Positions 44,809 to 54,059 of a stretch of DNA of 57,565 bases are shown here, piece after piece. A program made the position numbers and the translations under genes. A model generated the notes under the pieces. The model worked only from the letters and a program-made list of their open reading frames with translations. It was not told the DNA's origin and searched no databases. Each line of letters opens with the position of its first letter. Positions within the stretch are counted from its first letter, which is position 1. The DNA lies in contig CANROW010000006.1 of NCBI GenBank assembly GCA_947632345.1, positions 1 through 57,565 on the forward strand, written 5' to 3'. Origin of the DNA: an uncultured Bacilli bacterium. Lineage in GTDB: Bacteria > Bacillota_I > Bacilli_A > RF39 > UBA660.

Positions 44809-47800
44809 ATGAGATTGTGTTTATTGGATGTTAATAAAATTTATCACTTTGATTTGCCAGTTAAGATTAATGGATCATTTTTATTTTCATATAAGGATCC
44901 TAAAACTAAAATAGAAAATATTTTAAATGTTGAAGAAATTAATAACAAATGGAAATTAAAGAGTAATGGTAATATTAATATCATGGTTAATAACCAAATA
45001 ATGGCAGAAATAGAATTAAATGATTTCAATTGTATAACTTTAAAGATTGGGAGTTCTGGTGAACAAAAATATTTGTTTTGTTTGCCATCAAATGATAAAA
45101 ACGTTACTAAATATAATGTTGAAAATATTGCTTCAATTACAATTGGTTCTGATCCTAGTTGTAATATTATCTATTCTAATCCATTGATGGCACCTAATCA
45201 TTTGAGTTTAGTTCTAGATAATGGTGAGTATTATGCCGTTCCTATGAATGACAATAATATTTATTCCTATTTAAATAACGAGAGAATTATTCGAAGAGAA
45301 AAATTACATGTTGGGGATGTCATTTTTATTAATGGGTTAAAAATTGTATGGATGCGCAAATTTATTGTTGTCAATAATCCAAATAATGGTGTGAGAACCA
45401 ATGCTATTCAAATCTATGCTGATTCACAAATAATGGATAATACTAAGTATGCTCCTGTTTCAGAAGAAGAAAGTTGTGTTGAATTATATAATGAGGATGA
45501 TTACTTTAGTCATACGCCTAGACTAAGAACTGTTTTTGAACAAGAAATGGTTCAAATTGATCAACCACCACCAAATCAAAATCCTAATGAGGATCTACCA
45601 TTTTTGTTATCAATTGGTACAGGCTTAGTCATGGCCGCTTCATCATTTTTTATGATTTATCAAAATGCTTATAATATTTATACGGGGGCTACAACCTTAG
45701 CAATGGCTCTTCCAATGTTGATGCTTTCAATTTTAATGTTGTTTAGTTCATTGGTGTTACCTAGGTTAACTACTAGATATCAAAAGAAAAAAAGGGCCCA
45801 AAGAGAAAAATTGCGTCAAGATAAATTCGGACAATATGTCAAAGAAAAAGAAGAGTATATTCAAAAGAAAATTAAAGAACAGGCCCAAATTATGACAGAA
45901 AACAATTTACCTTTAGAACAATGTCGTGATTTGGTCCTATCAAATAGTCGTAATGTTTGGAATCGTGAATTAAAAGATGATGATTTCCTAAGTATTCGTT
46001 TGGGAATAGGAACTTATCCTTCTTCTATCAGCATCAATGCTCCAGTAGAACATTTTTCCTTGGATGATGATAATTTATTAAGTCTTGTCTATGGATTGCC
46101 AGATAAATATAAAATTATTGAAAACGTTCCAGTTGCTATTTCCTTTTCAAAAAATAATATTATTTCTTTCTTATTTGATTGTAGTTTTAAAGATAGTTTT
46201 GTAGATGGATTAATACTACAAATAGCAACTTATCATAGTGCCTTGGATTTAAAAATAGTTGTTTTTTCAAGCGAAGAAAATGCTGGACATTGGGATTATT
46301 TGAAAAAAATGCCTCATGTGTGGAGTAGTGATAGATTAATAAGGTTTTTTGCAACTAATACGGAAGAGGCAAAAGTTGTTACTTCATATCTAGAAAAAGA
46401 ATTCTTAACAAGACAAGCTAGTTTTAAACCAAGTAATAGTGAGGAAAATGGTAATGTTCAACAAGTGCGTGACGTCGATCAGAATTTGCCATATACTAAA
46501 TATAAAGATTATTATTTAATTTTGACAGATGATTTTAGTCTATTGCGGGGATCTAATTTTGTAACAGAATTTTTTAAAGAAAAGACTAATTTAGGTTTTT
46601 CATTAGTGATTTTTGATAATTCAATGCGTAATTTACCACAAGAATGTGAAACTTTTGTTGTCATTGATGAAAAAGAATGTGGAATTTTTAATAAAGAATT
46701 AAAATCATCTTCTTTGATTAAGTTTAAAGCCGATTATGATCCAACCATTGATATGCAACAAATAGCTACAAAATTGTCAAATATTCCGATTCAGAGTCAG
46801 GAAGTAGCAACACAGTTACCAACTAGTATGTCATTCTTGGAAATGTATAATGTTGGTAAAATTGAACAATTGAATGTTTTGAATAGATGGAGTAGTAATA
46901 ATCCAACCGCCAGTTTAGCTGCACCTATTGGTGTTCATACTAATGGGGATTTGTTCAAACTAGATTTACATGAAAAATTTGATGGACCACATGGATTAAT
47001 TGCTGGTTCAACCGGAAGTGGTAAATCAGAATTCATCATCACTTATGTATTGTCAATGGCTTTGAACTATCATCCATATGAAGTTCAATTCGTCTTAATT
47101 GACTATAAAGGTGGTGGACTTACTGGTGCTTTTGAAAATCGTGAGACGGGAGTTCATCTACCACATTTAGCGGGTACGATAACCAATCTTGATACTAGCG
47201 AGATGAATAGAACGCTAGTTTCTATTGAGAGTGAGTTGAAAAGACGACAAGCTAAATTTAATGAAGTTCGTGATTCTATTGGTGAAAGTACGATGGATAT
47301 CTATAAATATCAAAGATTATATCGTGAAGGAGTTATTAAAGACCCTATTTCTCACTTGTTCATCATTTCCGATGAGTTTGCTGAGTTAAAGAGCCAACAA
47401 CCTGATTTTATGGCGCAGTTGATATCTACTTCACGTATTGGACGTAGCTTAGGAGTGCATTTGATATTAGCTACGCAAAAGCCTAGTGGAGTTGTCAATG
47501 ATCAAATTTGGTCTAACTCTAAATTTAAGGTTTGTTTAAAAGTGCAAAGTCGTCAAGATAGTATGGAAATGTTAAAAAGACCAGAAGCTGCAAGCATCAA
47601 AGAAGCTGGACGTTTCTATCTCCAAGTCGGTTATGATGAGTATTTCGATATTGGACAATCTGGATGGTGTGGAGCTAAATATGTGCCAACGGAAAGAATT
47701 ATTAAGAAGTATGATGATTCAGTCAATTTTGTCAACAATTATGGAGCTATCATTAAAACAGTCAATGATTTGATCAAGAAAGAAGACAATCAAGATGAAC

Positions 47801-49446
47801 GAGGTGACCAATTAACTAATATTGTTCGTTACTTGTACGAAATAGCTCAAAAAGAGAATATTCAAACTCAAAAAATGTGGTTGGATTCGCTTCCTGAATT
47901 TATTTATCTAGAAGATTTGAAAAAACGATATGATATTAAGCCTGAGAGTTATAATTTTAAAACTATTGTTGGTGAATATGATGCGCCAAAACGTCAACAA
48001 CAAGGAGCTTTTATTCTTGATTTGACCGATAATAATACATTGATATATGGAATGCCTGGTAGTGGTAAAGAAAATTTAATTTCAACAATCTTATATTCAA
48101 TGATGATTAATCATCATCCTAAGGAAGTAACTACTTATATTGCTGATTTTGGTGCTGAAACTCTAACGGTTTTCAATGGTATGCCTCATGTTGGAGATAC
48201 ATTTGTGACGAGCGATGGAGAAAAATTAGAAGGTTTGTTCAAATTACTTGATCGCGAGTATGGGCGAAGAAAGAAAAAGTTTATAGATTTTTCGGGAAGC
48301 TATGTTGAATACAACAAAAACAATGATGAAAAAGAACCATTGATCATAGTTGTATTGAATGCTTTTGAAAGTTTCCAAGAGTCTTATTCAAAAGCTGCAG
48401 ATGCATTTGATACTATGTTTAGAGATGGTGCCAAATATGGTATTACTTTTATTGTTTCGACTTCTGTTGCCAATTCGATTAGAAACAGAACTACTCAATA
48501 TTTTGCTAATAAAATTGTTTTACGGATGCCTAATGATGGCGACTATCGTGATTTAATCGGTTCACCACGGGGAATGGTTCCTGCTAATATGTTTGGCCGT
48601 GGAATTGCCCTTGTTGGTGAAGAGCCTTTAGAAGTTCAAACGGCATATATAACACAAAAAGATAATATTAATAGTACAATTCGAAATACGGGAAAATATT
48701 TAGCGGATTCTTATAAATATAAAGCACCAAAACTTCCTGTTTTACCACAGATGTGCAGTGTTGATGAAATATTATTTGAGATGAATGGATTGACGACGAT
48801 TCCGATAGGAATTGAAAGAAATACCTTAGAAGTATATGTCTATGACTTTACCATCAATAAAATTAATTTAATCATATCTAATTATATGAGCAGTCACATC
48901 TATTTCATCTATGCTTTGATTAGAGAATTCTTATTAAATCAAAATGTTAAAGTTAAAGTAATCGATGCTCTGAGTATCTATAAAGGTAATTATGGTGGAG
49001 TAGATGTCTTCACTGGAAATTTTGATAATGTCATCAGTCAAATTTATAATGACTTACAGTCTGAAAAGAATTCACCAGATACGACAATGTACATAATGAT
49101 TGGTATCAGCGTCTTAAAAGATAAATTGTCACAAGATTATAAGGCTGTTTATGAAAACATCTTCGCCAATGTCAACAGTTATGAAAAAAGTCTTTTCATC
49201 TTTGCCGATGATTATGCATCTATTAAAAAGATTCAAGTGGATGAATGGTATCGAAATAATGTGGATAATAGTTATGGAATTTGGCTTGGTGAAGGAGCTG
49301 GTGATCAAATGGCTATCAGCATTGCGACTCTTTCATTCGATGATAAAAAAATTGCTTTCCCATTCATTGGATACCCAATTTACAAAGGTAACCACATGAT
49401 TATAAAATACGTCATAGATGGTATGGAGGTAGATGATGAAAAATAA
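44809..49446 (+). CDS. essC: Type VII secretion ATPase EssC
   Basis: A 1545-residue EssC, the motor and membrane core of T7SSb. N-terminal two FHA-like domains (second with IGSDPSCNI near 112 and NHLSL near 130), two membrane helices (about 265-325), then three FtsK/SpoIIIE-type ATPase domains. D1 has Walker A GSTGSGKSE (near 733), the LIDYKGGGL strand and IISDEFAEL. D2 has GMPGSGKEN, where Glu replaces the usual Thr/Ser after Lys. D3 has lost its Walker A. D1 is therefore probably the active ATPase. The start ATG follows GTAGGTGTTGAG. The yukD start overlaps its end. Confidence 0.93.
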   Translation: MRLCLLDVNKIYHFDLPVKINGSFLFSYKDPKTKIENILNVEEINNKWKLKSNGNINIMVNNQIMAEIELNDFNCITLKIGSSGEQKYLFCLPSNDKNVTKYNVENIASITIGSDPSCNIIYSNPLMAPNHLSLVLDNGEYYAVPMNDNNIYSYLNNERIIRREKLHVGDVIFINGLKIVWMRKFIVVNNPNNGVRTNAIQIYADSQIMDNTKYAPVSEEESCVELYNEDDYFSHTPRLRTVFEQEMVQIDQPPPNQNPNEDLPFLLSIGTGLVMAASSFFMIYQNAYNIYTGATTLAMALPMLMLSILMLFSSLVLPRLTTRYQKKKRAQREKLRQDKFGQYVKEKEEYIQKKIKEQAQIMTENNLPLEQCRDLVLSNSRNVWNRELKDDDFLSIRLGIGTYPSSISINAPVEHFSLDDDNLLSLVYGLPDKYKIIENVPVAISFSKNNIISFLFDCSFKDSFVDGLILQIATYHSALDLKIVVFSSEENAGHWDYLKKMPHVWSSDRLIRFFATNTEEAKVVTSYLEKEFLTRQASFKPSNSEENGNVQQVRDVDQNLPYTKYKDYYLILTDDFSLLRGSNFVTEFFKEKTNLGFSLVIFDNSMRNLPQECETFVVIDEKECGIFNKELKSSSLIKFKADYDPTIDMQQIATKLSNIPIQSQEVATQLPTSMSFLEMYNVGKIEQLNVLNRWSSNNPTASLAAPIGVHTNGDLFKLDLHEKFDGPHGLIAGSTGSGKSEFIITYVLSMALNYHPYEVQFVLIDYKGGGLTGAFENRETGVHLPHLAGTITNLDTSEMNRTLVSIESELKRRQAKFNEVRDSIGESTMDIYKYQRLYREGVIKDPISHLFIISDEFAELKSQQPDFMAQLISTSRIGRSLGVHLILATQKPSGVVNDQIWSNSKFKVCLKVQSRQDSMEMLKRPEAASIKEAGRFYLQVGYDEYFDIGQSGWCGAKYVPTERIIKKYDDSVNFVNNYGAIIKTVNDLIKKEDNQDERGDQLTNIVRYLYEIAQKENIQTQKMWLDSLPEFIYLEDLKKRYDIKPESYNFKTIVGEYDAPKRQQQGAFILDLTDNNTLIYGMPGSGKENLISTILYSMMINHHPKEVTTYIADFGAETLTVFNGMPHVGDTFVTSDGEKLEGLFKLLDREYGRRKKKFIDFSGSYVEYNKNNDEKEPLIIVVLNAFESFQESYSKAADAFDTMFRDGAKYGITFIVSTSVANSIRNRTTQYFANKIVLRMPNDGDYRDLIGSPRGMVPANMFGRGIALVGEEPLEVQTAYITQKDNINSTIRNTGKYLADSYKYKAPKLPVLPQMCSVDEILFEMNGLTTIPIGIERNTLEVYVYDFTINKINLIISNYMSSHIYFIYALIREFLLNQNVKVKVIDALSIYKGNYGGVDVFTGNFDNVISQIYNDLQSEKNSPDTTMYIMIGISVLKDKLSQDYKAVYENIFANVNSYEKSLFIFADDYASIKKIQVDEWYRNNVDNSYGIWLGEGAGDQMAISIATLSFDDKKIAFPFIGYPIYKGNHMIIKYVIDGMEVDDEK

Positions 49447-49690
49447 AGTTTTAGTTGAAGTATTAGTTCCTAATATTGAACAAAAATATGATGTTTATTT
49501 GCCAGTCAATAAGAGAATTGGAAATATTATAATTCTATTATGCCGGGCTATAAATGAGTTTACTAATGGAATGTACTTAGGAGATTCATCAGTCTCCCTT
49601 TACAACAATCAAACGGGTAACAAGTATAATGTTAACGAACTTTTGAGAAAGACGGATATTAGGAATGGCACTGTTCTAGTTTTAATGTAA
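49436..49690 (+). CDS. esaB: EsaB/YukD ubiquitin-like T7SS protein
   Basis: An 84-residue protein of the YukD/EsaB type: a ubiquitin-like beta-grasp with VLVEVLVPNIEQKYDVYLPVN and IIILLCRAINEF, ending in NGTVLVLM. Required for T7SSb secretion, with an unclear mechanism. It overlaps the essC stop by 11 bp; ATG 49436 (six bases after GGAGGT) is preferred over 49433. The order essC-esaB is reversed with respect to B. subtilis (yukE-yukD-yukC-yukB). Confidence 0.85.
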   Translation: MKNKVLVEVLVPNIEQKYDVYLPVNKRIGNIIILLCRAINEFTNGMYLGDSSVSLYNNQTGNKYNVNELLRKTDIRNGTVLVLM

Positions 49691-49758
49691 AAAAGTGTTA
49701 AATCAATTGAAAAAAAAGAAAAAACATATTATGGTTATTACAATAGAGGTGGGTATTA

Positions 49759-50061
49759 ATGATTAGCATAGATGATTTGTATGCACAAAAAAGAAAATAC
49801 GTCAATTTGAGAGAAAAAGTTACGAATACACGGAATGATTTAAAATCAGCTATTGATAAAATCAGTGGTGTTTCTGATAAAATCATCAATGGTTATAGTG
49901 TCGATGACGTAAGTGCTGATAATGGGCGGTTAAAAAAAATTGAAAATGAAATACGCGATATGCATGATAACTTATCAAATGTTATTTTACCAAATATTAA
50001 TTCCAAGATAAAAAAGCTTGAAAGTGATATTGAGATTGCGGAAAGTTTGGAAAATGGATAG
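49759..50061 (+). CDS. T7SS-associated small helical protein (YwqH/DUF5082-like)
   Basis: A 100-residue, almost entirely helical protein with heptad-like Lys/Asp/Ile spacing (KSAIDKISGVSDKI, LKKIENEIRDMHDNL). No W-x-G motif. Size and position resemble the DUF5082/YwqH helpers that accompany WXG or LXG substrates. AGAGGTGGGTATTA precedes the ATG. The family assignment is tentative. Confidence 0.6.
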   Translation: MISIDDLYAQKRKYVNLREKVTNTRNDLKSAIDKISGVSDKIINGYSVDDVSADNGRLKKIENEIRDMHDNLSNVILPNINSKIKKLESDIEIAESLENG

Positions 50062-50071
50062 GTGATAGGAA

Positions 50072-50359
50072 ATGACTATGATTAAAGTTGACACGATTAA
50101 GTTGCGCGAATGTGGTAGAGATTTATCTATTGCTAGCGATTCTTTAAAAAATAATGTCAATAATTTATTTGCAAGGATTGAAGGCGTACCAACGCGGACC
50201 AAAGAGTGGGTAGGTGAAGCATCTACTCAATATTCCAATATGGTTTTGCGCGAAAAAAATGATTATGACAGATATGTGAATAATATGATTGTCTTTTCTA
50301 ATAGCTTGATTAATTATGCTGATGAGTTAGAACGCGCTGTCAAGAAAACGATGTTGTAG
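50072..50359 (+). CDS. WXG100-like protein
   Basis: A 95-residue helical hairpin protein with W46-V-G48 (KEWVGEAS) at the predicted turn and the typical A-x3-Y after it, so a WXG100 (EsxA-like) protein. These are secreted as dimers by EssC or act as partners of larger substrates. Cotranscribed with its neighbours, 10 bp after the preceding gene, with AGGTGATAGGAA before the ATG. Confidence 0.75.
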   Translation: MTMIKVDTIKLRECGRDLSIASDSLKNNVNNLFARIEGVPTRTKEWVGEASTQYSNMVLREKNDYDRYVNNMIVFSNSLINYADELERAVKKTML

Positions 50360-50367
50360 GAGGATAT

Positions 50368-50676
50368 ATGGCAAGAATTAAGTATGATTCTAATTATTTA
50401 GATTTAAAAGTAAAACCTTATTTAAGTAATGCTATCGATTATTTACAAAATGCTAATAGGAGTGCTTCATCAATGTTTATTCCTTATGATTTTAAATATC
50501 GTGACGATTTGAAAAATCTTTCTCAAAACATAAAGAATATCACCTCCAAAGTGCAAGATTTTAATGAATGGATAAAAAACTGTAACAAGATTTTTTCCGA
50601 AGTAGAAATGCAACATTCAAGAAATATTAGTAGAATTGACAATTTTAGTATAAAACAACATAATAGATTGACATAA
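50368..50676 (+). CDS. T7SS-associated small protein
   Basis: A 102-residue helical protein without W-x-G but with a single Trp (FNEWIKNC). It lies 8 bp after the WXG100-like gene with TAGGAGGA before the ATG, so it is probably an accessory or partner of that protein. Not recognised. Confidence 0.58.
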   Translation: MARIKYDSNYLDLKVKPYLSNAIDYLQNANRSASSMFIPYDFKYRDDLKNLSQNIKNITSKVQDFNEWIKNCNKIFSEVEMQHSRNISRIDNFSIKQHNRLT

Positions 50677-50700
50677 CAATGTCAAAAAATGTAAAAGATG

Positions 50701-50729
50701 TAGACGGTTAAAAAAAATTAATATATAAT
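50701..50729 (+). promoter_or_regulatory. Internal promoter for the second half of the T7SS locus
   Basis: TAGACG (50701-50706), 17-bp spacer, TATAAT (50724-50729), 32 bp before the 50761 start. It may allow separate expression of the substrate genes. Confidence 0.6.
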
Positions 50730-50760
50730 GAATTTATAAAGCTAGGAGAGTAGTGATAAT

Positions 50761-51090
50761 ATGAGTTCGCCTGACGAATTTTATAAGACATCAGCTTTTA
50801 TTGACGAAGCACACATAAAATCTTTATGTATAGAGATTCAAGGATATGTTGAAAACATTAAGAAATCTTTAGAACGCGTAAGTGATTTAGTTGATGATTC
50901 ACAGTCATTTTATCAAGATGATACGAGAAATACTTTTGTTAGTAAGAGTAATGATTTTCGAATGTGTCATAATATCATATTGAACAATATGATGTCATAT
51001 ATAGATGATTACAATTTTGTCTTATCAAAATATCATGGTAACGATAGTATGATGACTACGAATTTTAGTTTTGAAAATATCAATAAATAA
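50761..51090 (+). CDS. WXG100-related small protein lacking Trp
   Basis: A 109-residue helical protein. Helix, break (SQSFYQDDTRNTF) and helix correspond to WXG100 geometry, with FYQDD in place of W-x-G. First gene behind the internal promoter. GGAGAG upstream of ATG. Not assignable to a named family. Confidence 0.58.
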   Translation: MSSPDEFYKTSAFIDEAHIKSLCIEIQGYVENIKKSLERVSDLVDDSQSFYQDDTRNTFVSKSNDFRMCHNIILNNMMSYIDDYNFVLSKYHGNDSMMTTNFSFENINK

Positions 51091-51108
51091 TAGGAGGAAA
51101 AGGAAAAA

Positions 51109-51408
51109 ATGTCAAATTTGGATTATAGTCACGGATATAGTGGAAGTGGGATTGAACAATTAATTAGTGATGTCAATTCAATTGTTATGTCAGGAGCAGG
51201 TAAAAAGGCTATTGATAACTTGAACATAATTACGGATGCTTGTGATCAATATTGGGATGGAGAAGCTAAAGAAAATTTCAAGAAAAATTTAAAAAAAGAT
51301 GCAGAACTTTTTAAAAATAATTTACAAGAATTGGAAACAGCTTTTGAAACAGAAATTCGTAATGCTGGTGAAAGCTTTAGACAATTTGATAAGAATTTGA
51401 TTGATTAG
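51109..51408 (+). CDS. WXG100-family protein
   Basis: A 99-residue WXG100 protein: W49-D-G51 in QYWDGEAKENFKKNL, flanked by two long helices. It matches EsxA/YukE size and layout and is the best candidate for the canonical secreted T7SS substrate here. TAGGAGGAAAAGG is a very strong ribosome-binding site, suggesting high expression. The next gene starts 12 bp later. Confidence 0.82.
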   Translation: MSNLDYSHGYSGSGIEQLISDVNSIVMSGAGKKAIDNLNIITDACDQYWDGEAKENFKKNLKKDAELFKNNLQELETAFETEIRNAGESFRQFDKNLID

Positions 51409-51420
51409 GAGGAAAAGAAA

Positions 51421-51981
51421 ATGGCAATTTCAGGAACAAGTGAAAAAATGGATTCAACATTGAGAAATAATTTAAATACTTCAATGTCTTCAGACAGTTA
51501 TGTAAGCGCGGTTGGTGGTCAATCTTATAATACAAAATATAATATCGCTGGTGCTATTTTTGGTGGAAATTTCGCTGACAATAGTGTTTCTGGCGCAGCC
51601 GGAATTAAGGAAAATTTTGCTACGGCACTTGATGAGGCAATTAATGATTATATCAAAGAATTGAACACAGAATTAGATAAGTTGGAAACAAACCCTAATA
51701 TTTTGCAAGCTTTTAAGGGTGAGCTTACAGTTTCAGCAATCCAAAAATTGATCAAAGCAGTAAAAAGTGAAGCTCAACTTTATACAAGTAGTTTAAGAGA
51801 AGCAGAACAAGCAATAATTGAACAAGTTGCACAACTTTATGAAAAGCAAAATGCAAGTGTTGCTGATTCTATGAATACTGACACTAACAATTTGGCTGGA
51901 AGCAATCAATCTCAAAGCTATGGTGGTGCTGGTGGCGGAGGTCGTCCTCCAGTAATGAAAGCATTTGATTCAAATGTGTAA
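51421..51981 (+). CDS. Putative T7SS substrate with Gly-rich tail
   Basis: A 186-residue Ser/Asn/Ala-rich protein without signal peptide or cysteine. The centre (about 60-145) is helical with Gln/Glu-rich coiled-coil character; the C-terminus is Gly-rich (GGAGGGGRPP). Its strong SD (TTAGGAGGAAAAG) and position directly after the WXG100 gene suggest an abundant secreted or surface partner. Not recognised. A strong terminator follows. Confidence 0.6.
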   Translation: MAISGTSEKMDSTLRNNLNTSMSSDSYVSAVGGQSYNTKYNIAGAIFGGNFADNSVSGAAGIKENFATALDEAINDYIKELNTELDKLETNPNILQAFKGELTVSAIQKLIKAVKSEAQLYTSSLREAEQAIIEQVAQLYEKQNASVADSMNTDTNNLAGSNQSQSYGGAGGGGRPPVMKAFDSNV

Positions 51982-52006
51982 GAATGGTTTTTAACCATTC
52001 TTTTTT
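51981..52006 (+). terminator. Terminator of the T7SS locus
   Basis: Perfect AGAATGGTT/AACCATTCT stem, TTT loop, six Ts. Confidence 0.85.
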
Positions 52007-52059
52007 CTTGATAGTCTATTTTTGATAATAAAATCATTTATTAAAATAGGTGAATTGAT

Positions 52060-53145
52060 TTGAAAGAGAGAATAGCTATTACTTTATTAATTATATTTAT
52101 TTTTTTAATGCCGATTAAAGGGTGGGCACTATGTGAAAGTAGTCATAGCTGCATTTTAATGGACGTTGATAGTGGTCGTGTCTTATATTCTAAGAATGCT
52201 GATAGTAAAAAGTTAATTGCTTCAACTACAAAATTGATGACTTTTTTAATTGCTTATGAAAATGGTGATTTAAATGATATTTATAAAGTTGGAGAAGAAG
52301 TTTTAACGATGTATGGAACAAGTATTTATTTAAGTGTTGGTGAAGAGATTAGTTTAGAAGATTTATTATATGGATTAATTCTTAGAAGTGGGAACGATGC
52401 TAGTGTAGTAATTGCCAATAATATTGGTAAAAATTATGATGATTTTATTGGAATGATGAATGATAAAGCTCAAGAATTAGGGATGTACAATACAAAATTT
52501 GTCAATCCACATGGCCTCGATGAAGAAACAGAAAATTATTCGACGAGTAGAGATATGGCTATTTTATCTAGTTATTTATATAGAATTCCTTTTTATCAAA
52601 AAGTAGCTTCTACTAAGCACTATCAAACGGTATCTTCCCTTAAGGCTTATGATTGGTATAATCGTAATAAGCTATTGACACAGTACAAATATACAACTAG
52701 TGGAAAAAATGGATATACTCCTAAAGCTGGTAAAACCTTGGTAACGACTGCTGTTAAAAACAATCTTTCTTTGACTGCTGTTTCACTGGATGATAGTGAT
52801 ATATATAATACTCATGCCAGTCTTTATGAGTATGCTTTTGATACATATGAAAATTATTTAGTCATCAATAAAGAAGTTTTTTCTTATAAAGATAAAACTT
52901 ATGATGGCACTCTTTACGTAAAAAATTCTTTTTCATATCCCGTTTTAGAAAAAGAGAAAAAAGATATTGAAATAGTAGTGCAAATCATTCGGGGTGTCGA
53001 CACCCAAACAACTGATAAAGTTGGCAATGTTATTGTCTATCTAGATGGTGAAGAAATTCATCAGGAAGATTTATTGTTAAAGAGTAAGAACAAAAAAAGC
53101 TCATTTTTTAATAAAATATGGTATTTTTTAAAAAAAATATTCTAA
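52060..53145 (+). CDS. D-alanyl-D-alanine carboxypeptidase (PBP5/DacF-like)
   Basis: A 361-residue serine peptidase with signal peptide (residues 1-25). Active-site motifs: S55-T-T-K58, S110-G-N112, and a third motif that reads K216-N-G218 where K-T-G is the norm. It removes the terminal D-Ala from peptidoglycan stems outside the cell; DacF-type members act during sporulation as well as vegetative growth. The C-terminal ~100 residues form the beta domain and a Lys-rich membrane-binding tail (WYFLKKIF). TTG 52060 with TAGGTG is the start. The Asn in the third motif may alter activity. Confidence 0.85.
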   Translation: MKERIAITLLIIFIFLMPIKGWALCESSHSCILMDVDSGRVLYSKNADSKKLIASTTKLMTFLIAYENGDLNDIYKVGEEVLTMYGTSIYLSVGEEISLEDLLYGLILRSGNDASVVIANNIGKNYDDFIGMMNDKAQELGMYNTKFVNPHGLDEETENYSTSRDMAILSSYLYRIPFYQKVASTKHYQTVSSLKAYDWYNRNKLLTQYKYTTSGKNGYTPKAGKTLVTTAVKNNLSLTAVSLDDSDIYNTHASLYEYAFDTYENYLVINKEVFSYKDKTYDGTLYVKNSFSYPVLEKEKKDIEIVVQIIRGVDTQTTDKVGNVIVYLDGEEIHQEDLLLKSKNKKSSFFNKIWYFLKKIF

Positions 53146-53199
53146 TTATTTTATTTGAAAAAGAAAATCAGTATTGCTATAATAGGCATAGGTGGTTGT

Positions 53200-53919
53200 A
53201 TGGAACGTTTACAAAAAGTAATCGCAGCTAGTGGTATTGCTTCACGAAGAAAGGCTGAAGAATTAATTTTAGCAAAGAAAGTAATGGTTAATGGAAAAGT
53301 AGTTTCAGAATTAGGTGTAAAAGTTAAAGATAATGACATCATTTCTGTTGATGGACAACCAATCAATCGAGAAGAAAAAGTCTATTACTTATTAAATAAA
53401 CCGCGTGGTGTCATAACTTCTACTTCCGATGAACACGGAAGAAAGACGGTAGTATCATTAATTCCCGAAAGTAAAAGAATTTATCCGGTTGGTCGTCTTG
53501 ATTACGATACGACAGGAGCTTTGATTTTAACTAATGATGGCGAGTTTGCGAATATGATGATGCATCCAAGCAATGAGATTGATAAAGTTTATATCGCTAA
53601 AATTAAAGGAATGCTATTGCCAAGTGAAATTATGCAACTTAAAAATGGCGTTATGATTGATGGTATTATGACTTCTAAATCACGAGTTAAAGTTAAGAAA
53701 GTGGATAAGAGTACTAATACATCTATCATTGAAATAATAATTCATGAAGGAAAAAATCATCAAGTTAAGAAGATGTTTGAAAGTATTGGTAAAGAAGTTT
53801 TAAAACTAAAGCGTGAAAGGATTGCATTCTTGGATTTAAAGGGATTAAATTCTGGGGAATATCGCAAGTTAAATCATAAAGAAGTTTCAAAATTATATGT
53901 ATTAGCTAGAGAAAAATAG
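53200..53919 (+). CDS. RluB/RsuA-family pseudouridine synthase
   Basis: A 239-residue rRNA pseudouridine synthase. N-terminal S4 domain (ERLQKVIAASGIASRRKAEE) and catalytic block GRLDYDTTGALILTNDG with the catalytic Asp. YYLLNKPRGVITS and HQVKKMFESIG fit RluB, which modifies 23S rRNA near the peptidyl-transferase centre. In Bacillus rluB lies near scpAB; here it follows the carboxypeptidase, as dacF-type genes often do. ATG 53200 after TAGGTGGTTGT is preferred over the track of in-frame codons further upstream. Confidence 0.9.
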   Translation: MERLQKVIAASGIASRRKAEELILAKKVMVNGKVVSELGVKVKDNDIISVDGQPINREEKVYYLLNKPRGVITSTSDEHGRKTVVSLIPESKRIYPVGRLDYDTTGALILTNDGEFANMMMHPSNEIDKVYIAKIKGMLLPSEIMQLKNGVMIDGIMTSKSRVKVKKVDKSTNTSIIEIIIHEGKNHQVKKMFESIGKEVLKLKRERIAFLDLKGLNSGEYRKLNHKEVSKLYVLAREK

Positions 53920-53939
53920 TTCATCATGAACTATTTTTT
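53915..53939 (+). terminator. Terminator overlapping rluB stop
   Basis: Perfect AATAGTTCA/TGAACTATT stem, TCA loop, six Ts. Confidence 0.85.
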
Positions 53940-53959
53940 GTTTATATCAGCAAAGTTGA

Positions 53960-54037
53960 AGGTGAAATAACTCTTAATTCACCTCATGATGTACAAATTT
54001 AATTAATAAAAAATAGCGTTAAACATTAACACTATTT
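53960..54037. terminator. Inverted repeats between rluB and ferredoxin, including the ferredoxin terminator
   Basis: AGGTGAA/TTCACCT (53960-53984, 11-base loop) followed by AAATAGCGTTAA/TTAACACTATTT (54011-54037) with an A-run on its left, which is a terminator for the minus-strand ferredoxin gene. The first repeat has no assigned role. Confidence 0.6.
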
Positions 54038-54059
54038 ATGACCAAGTACTTGGCTTTTA

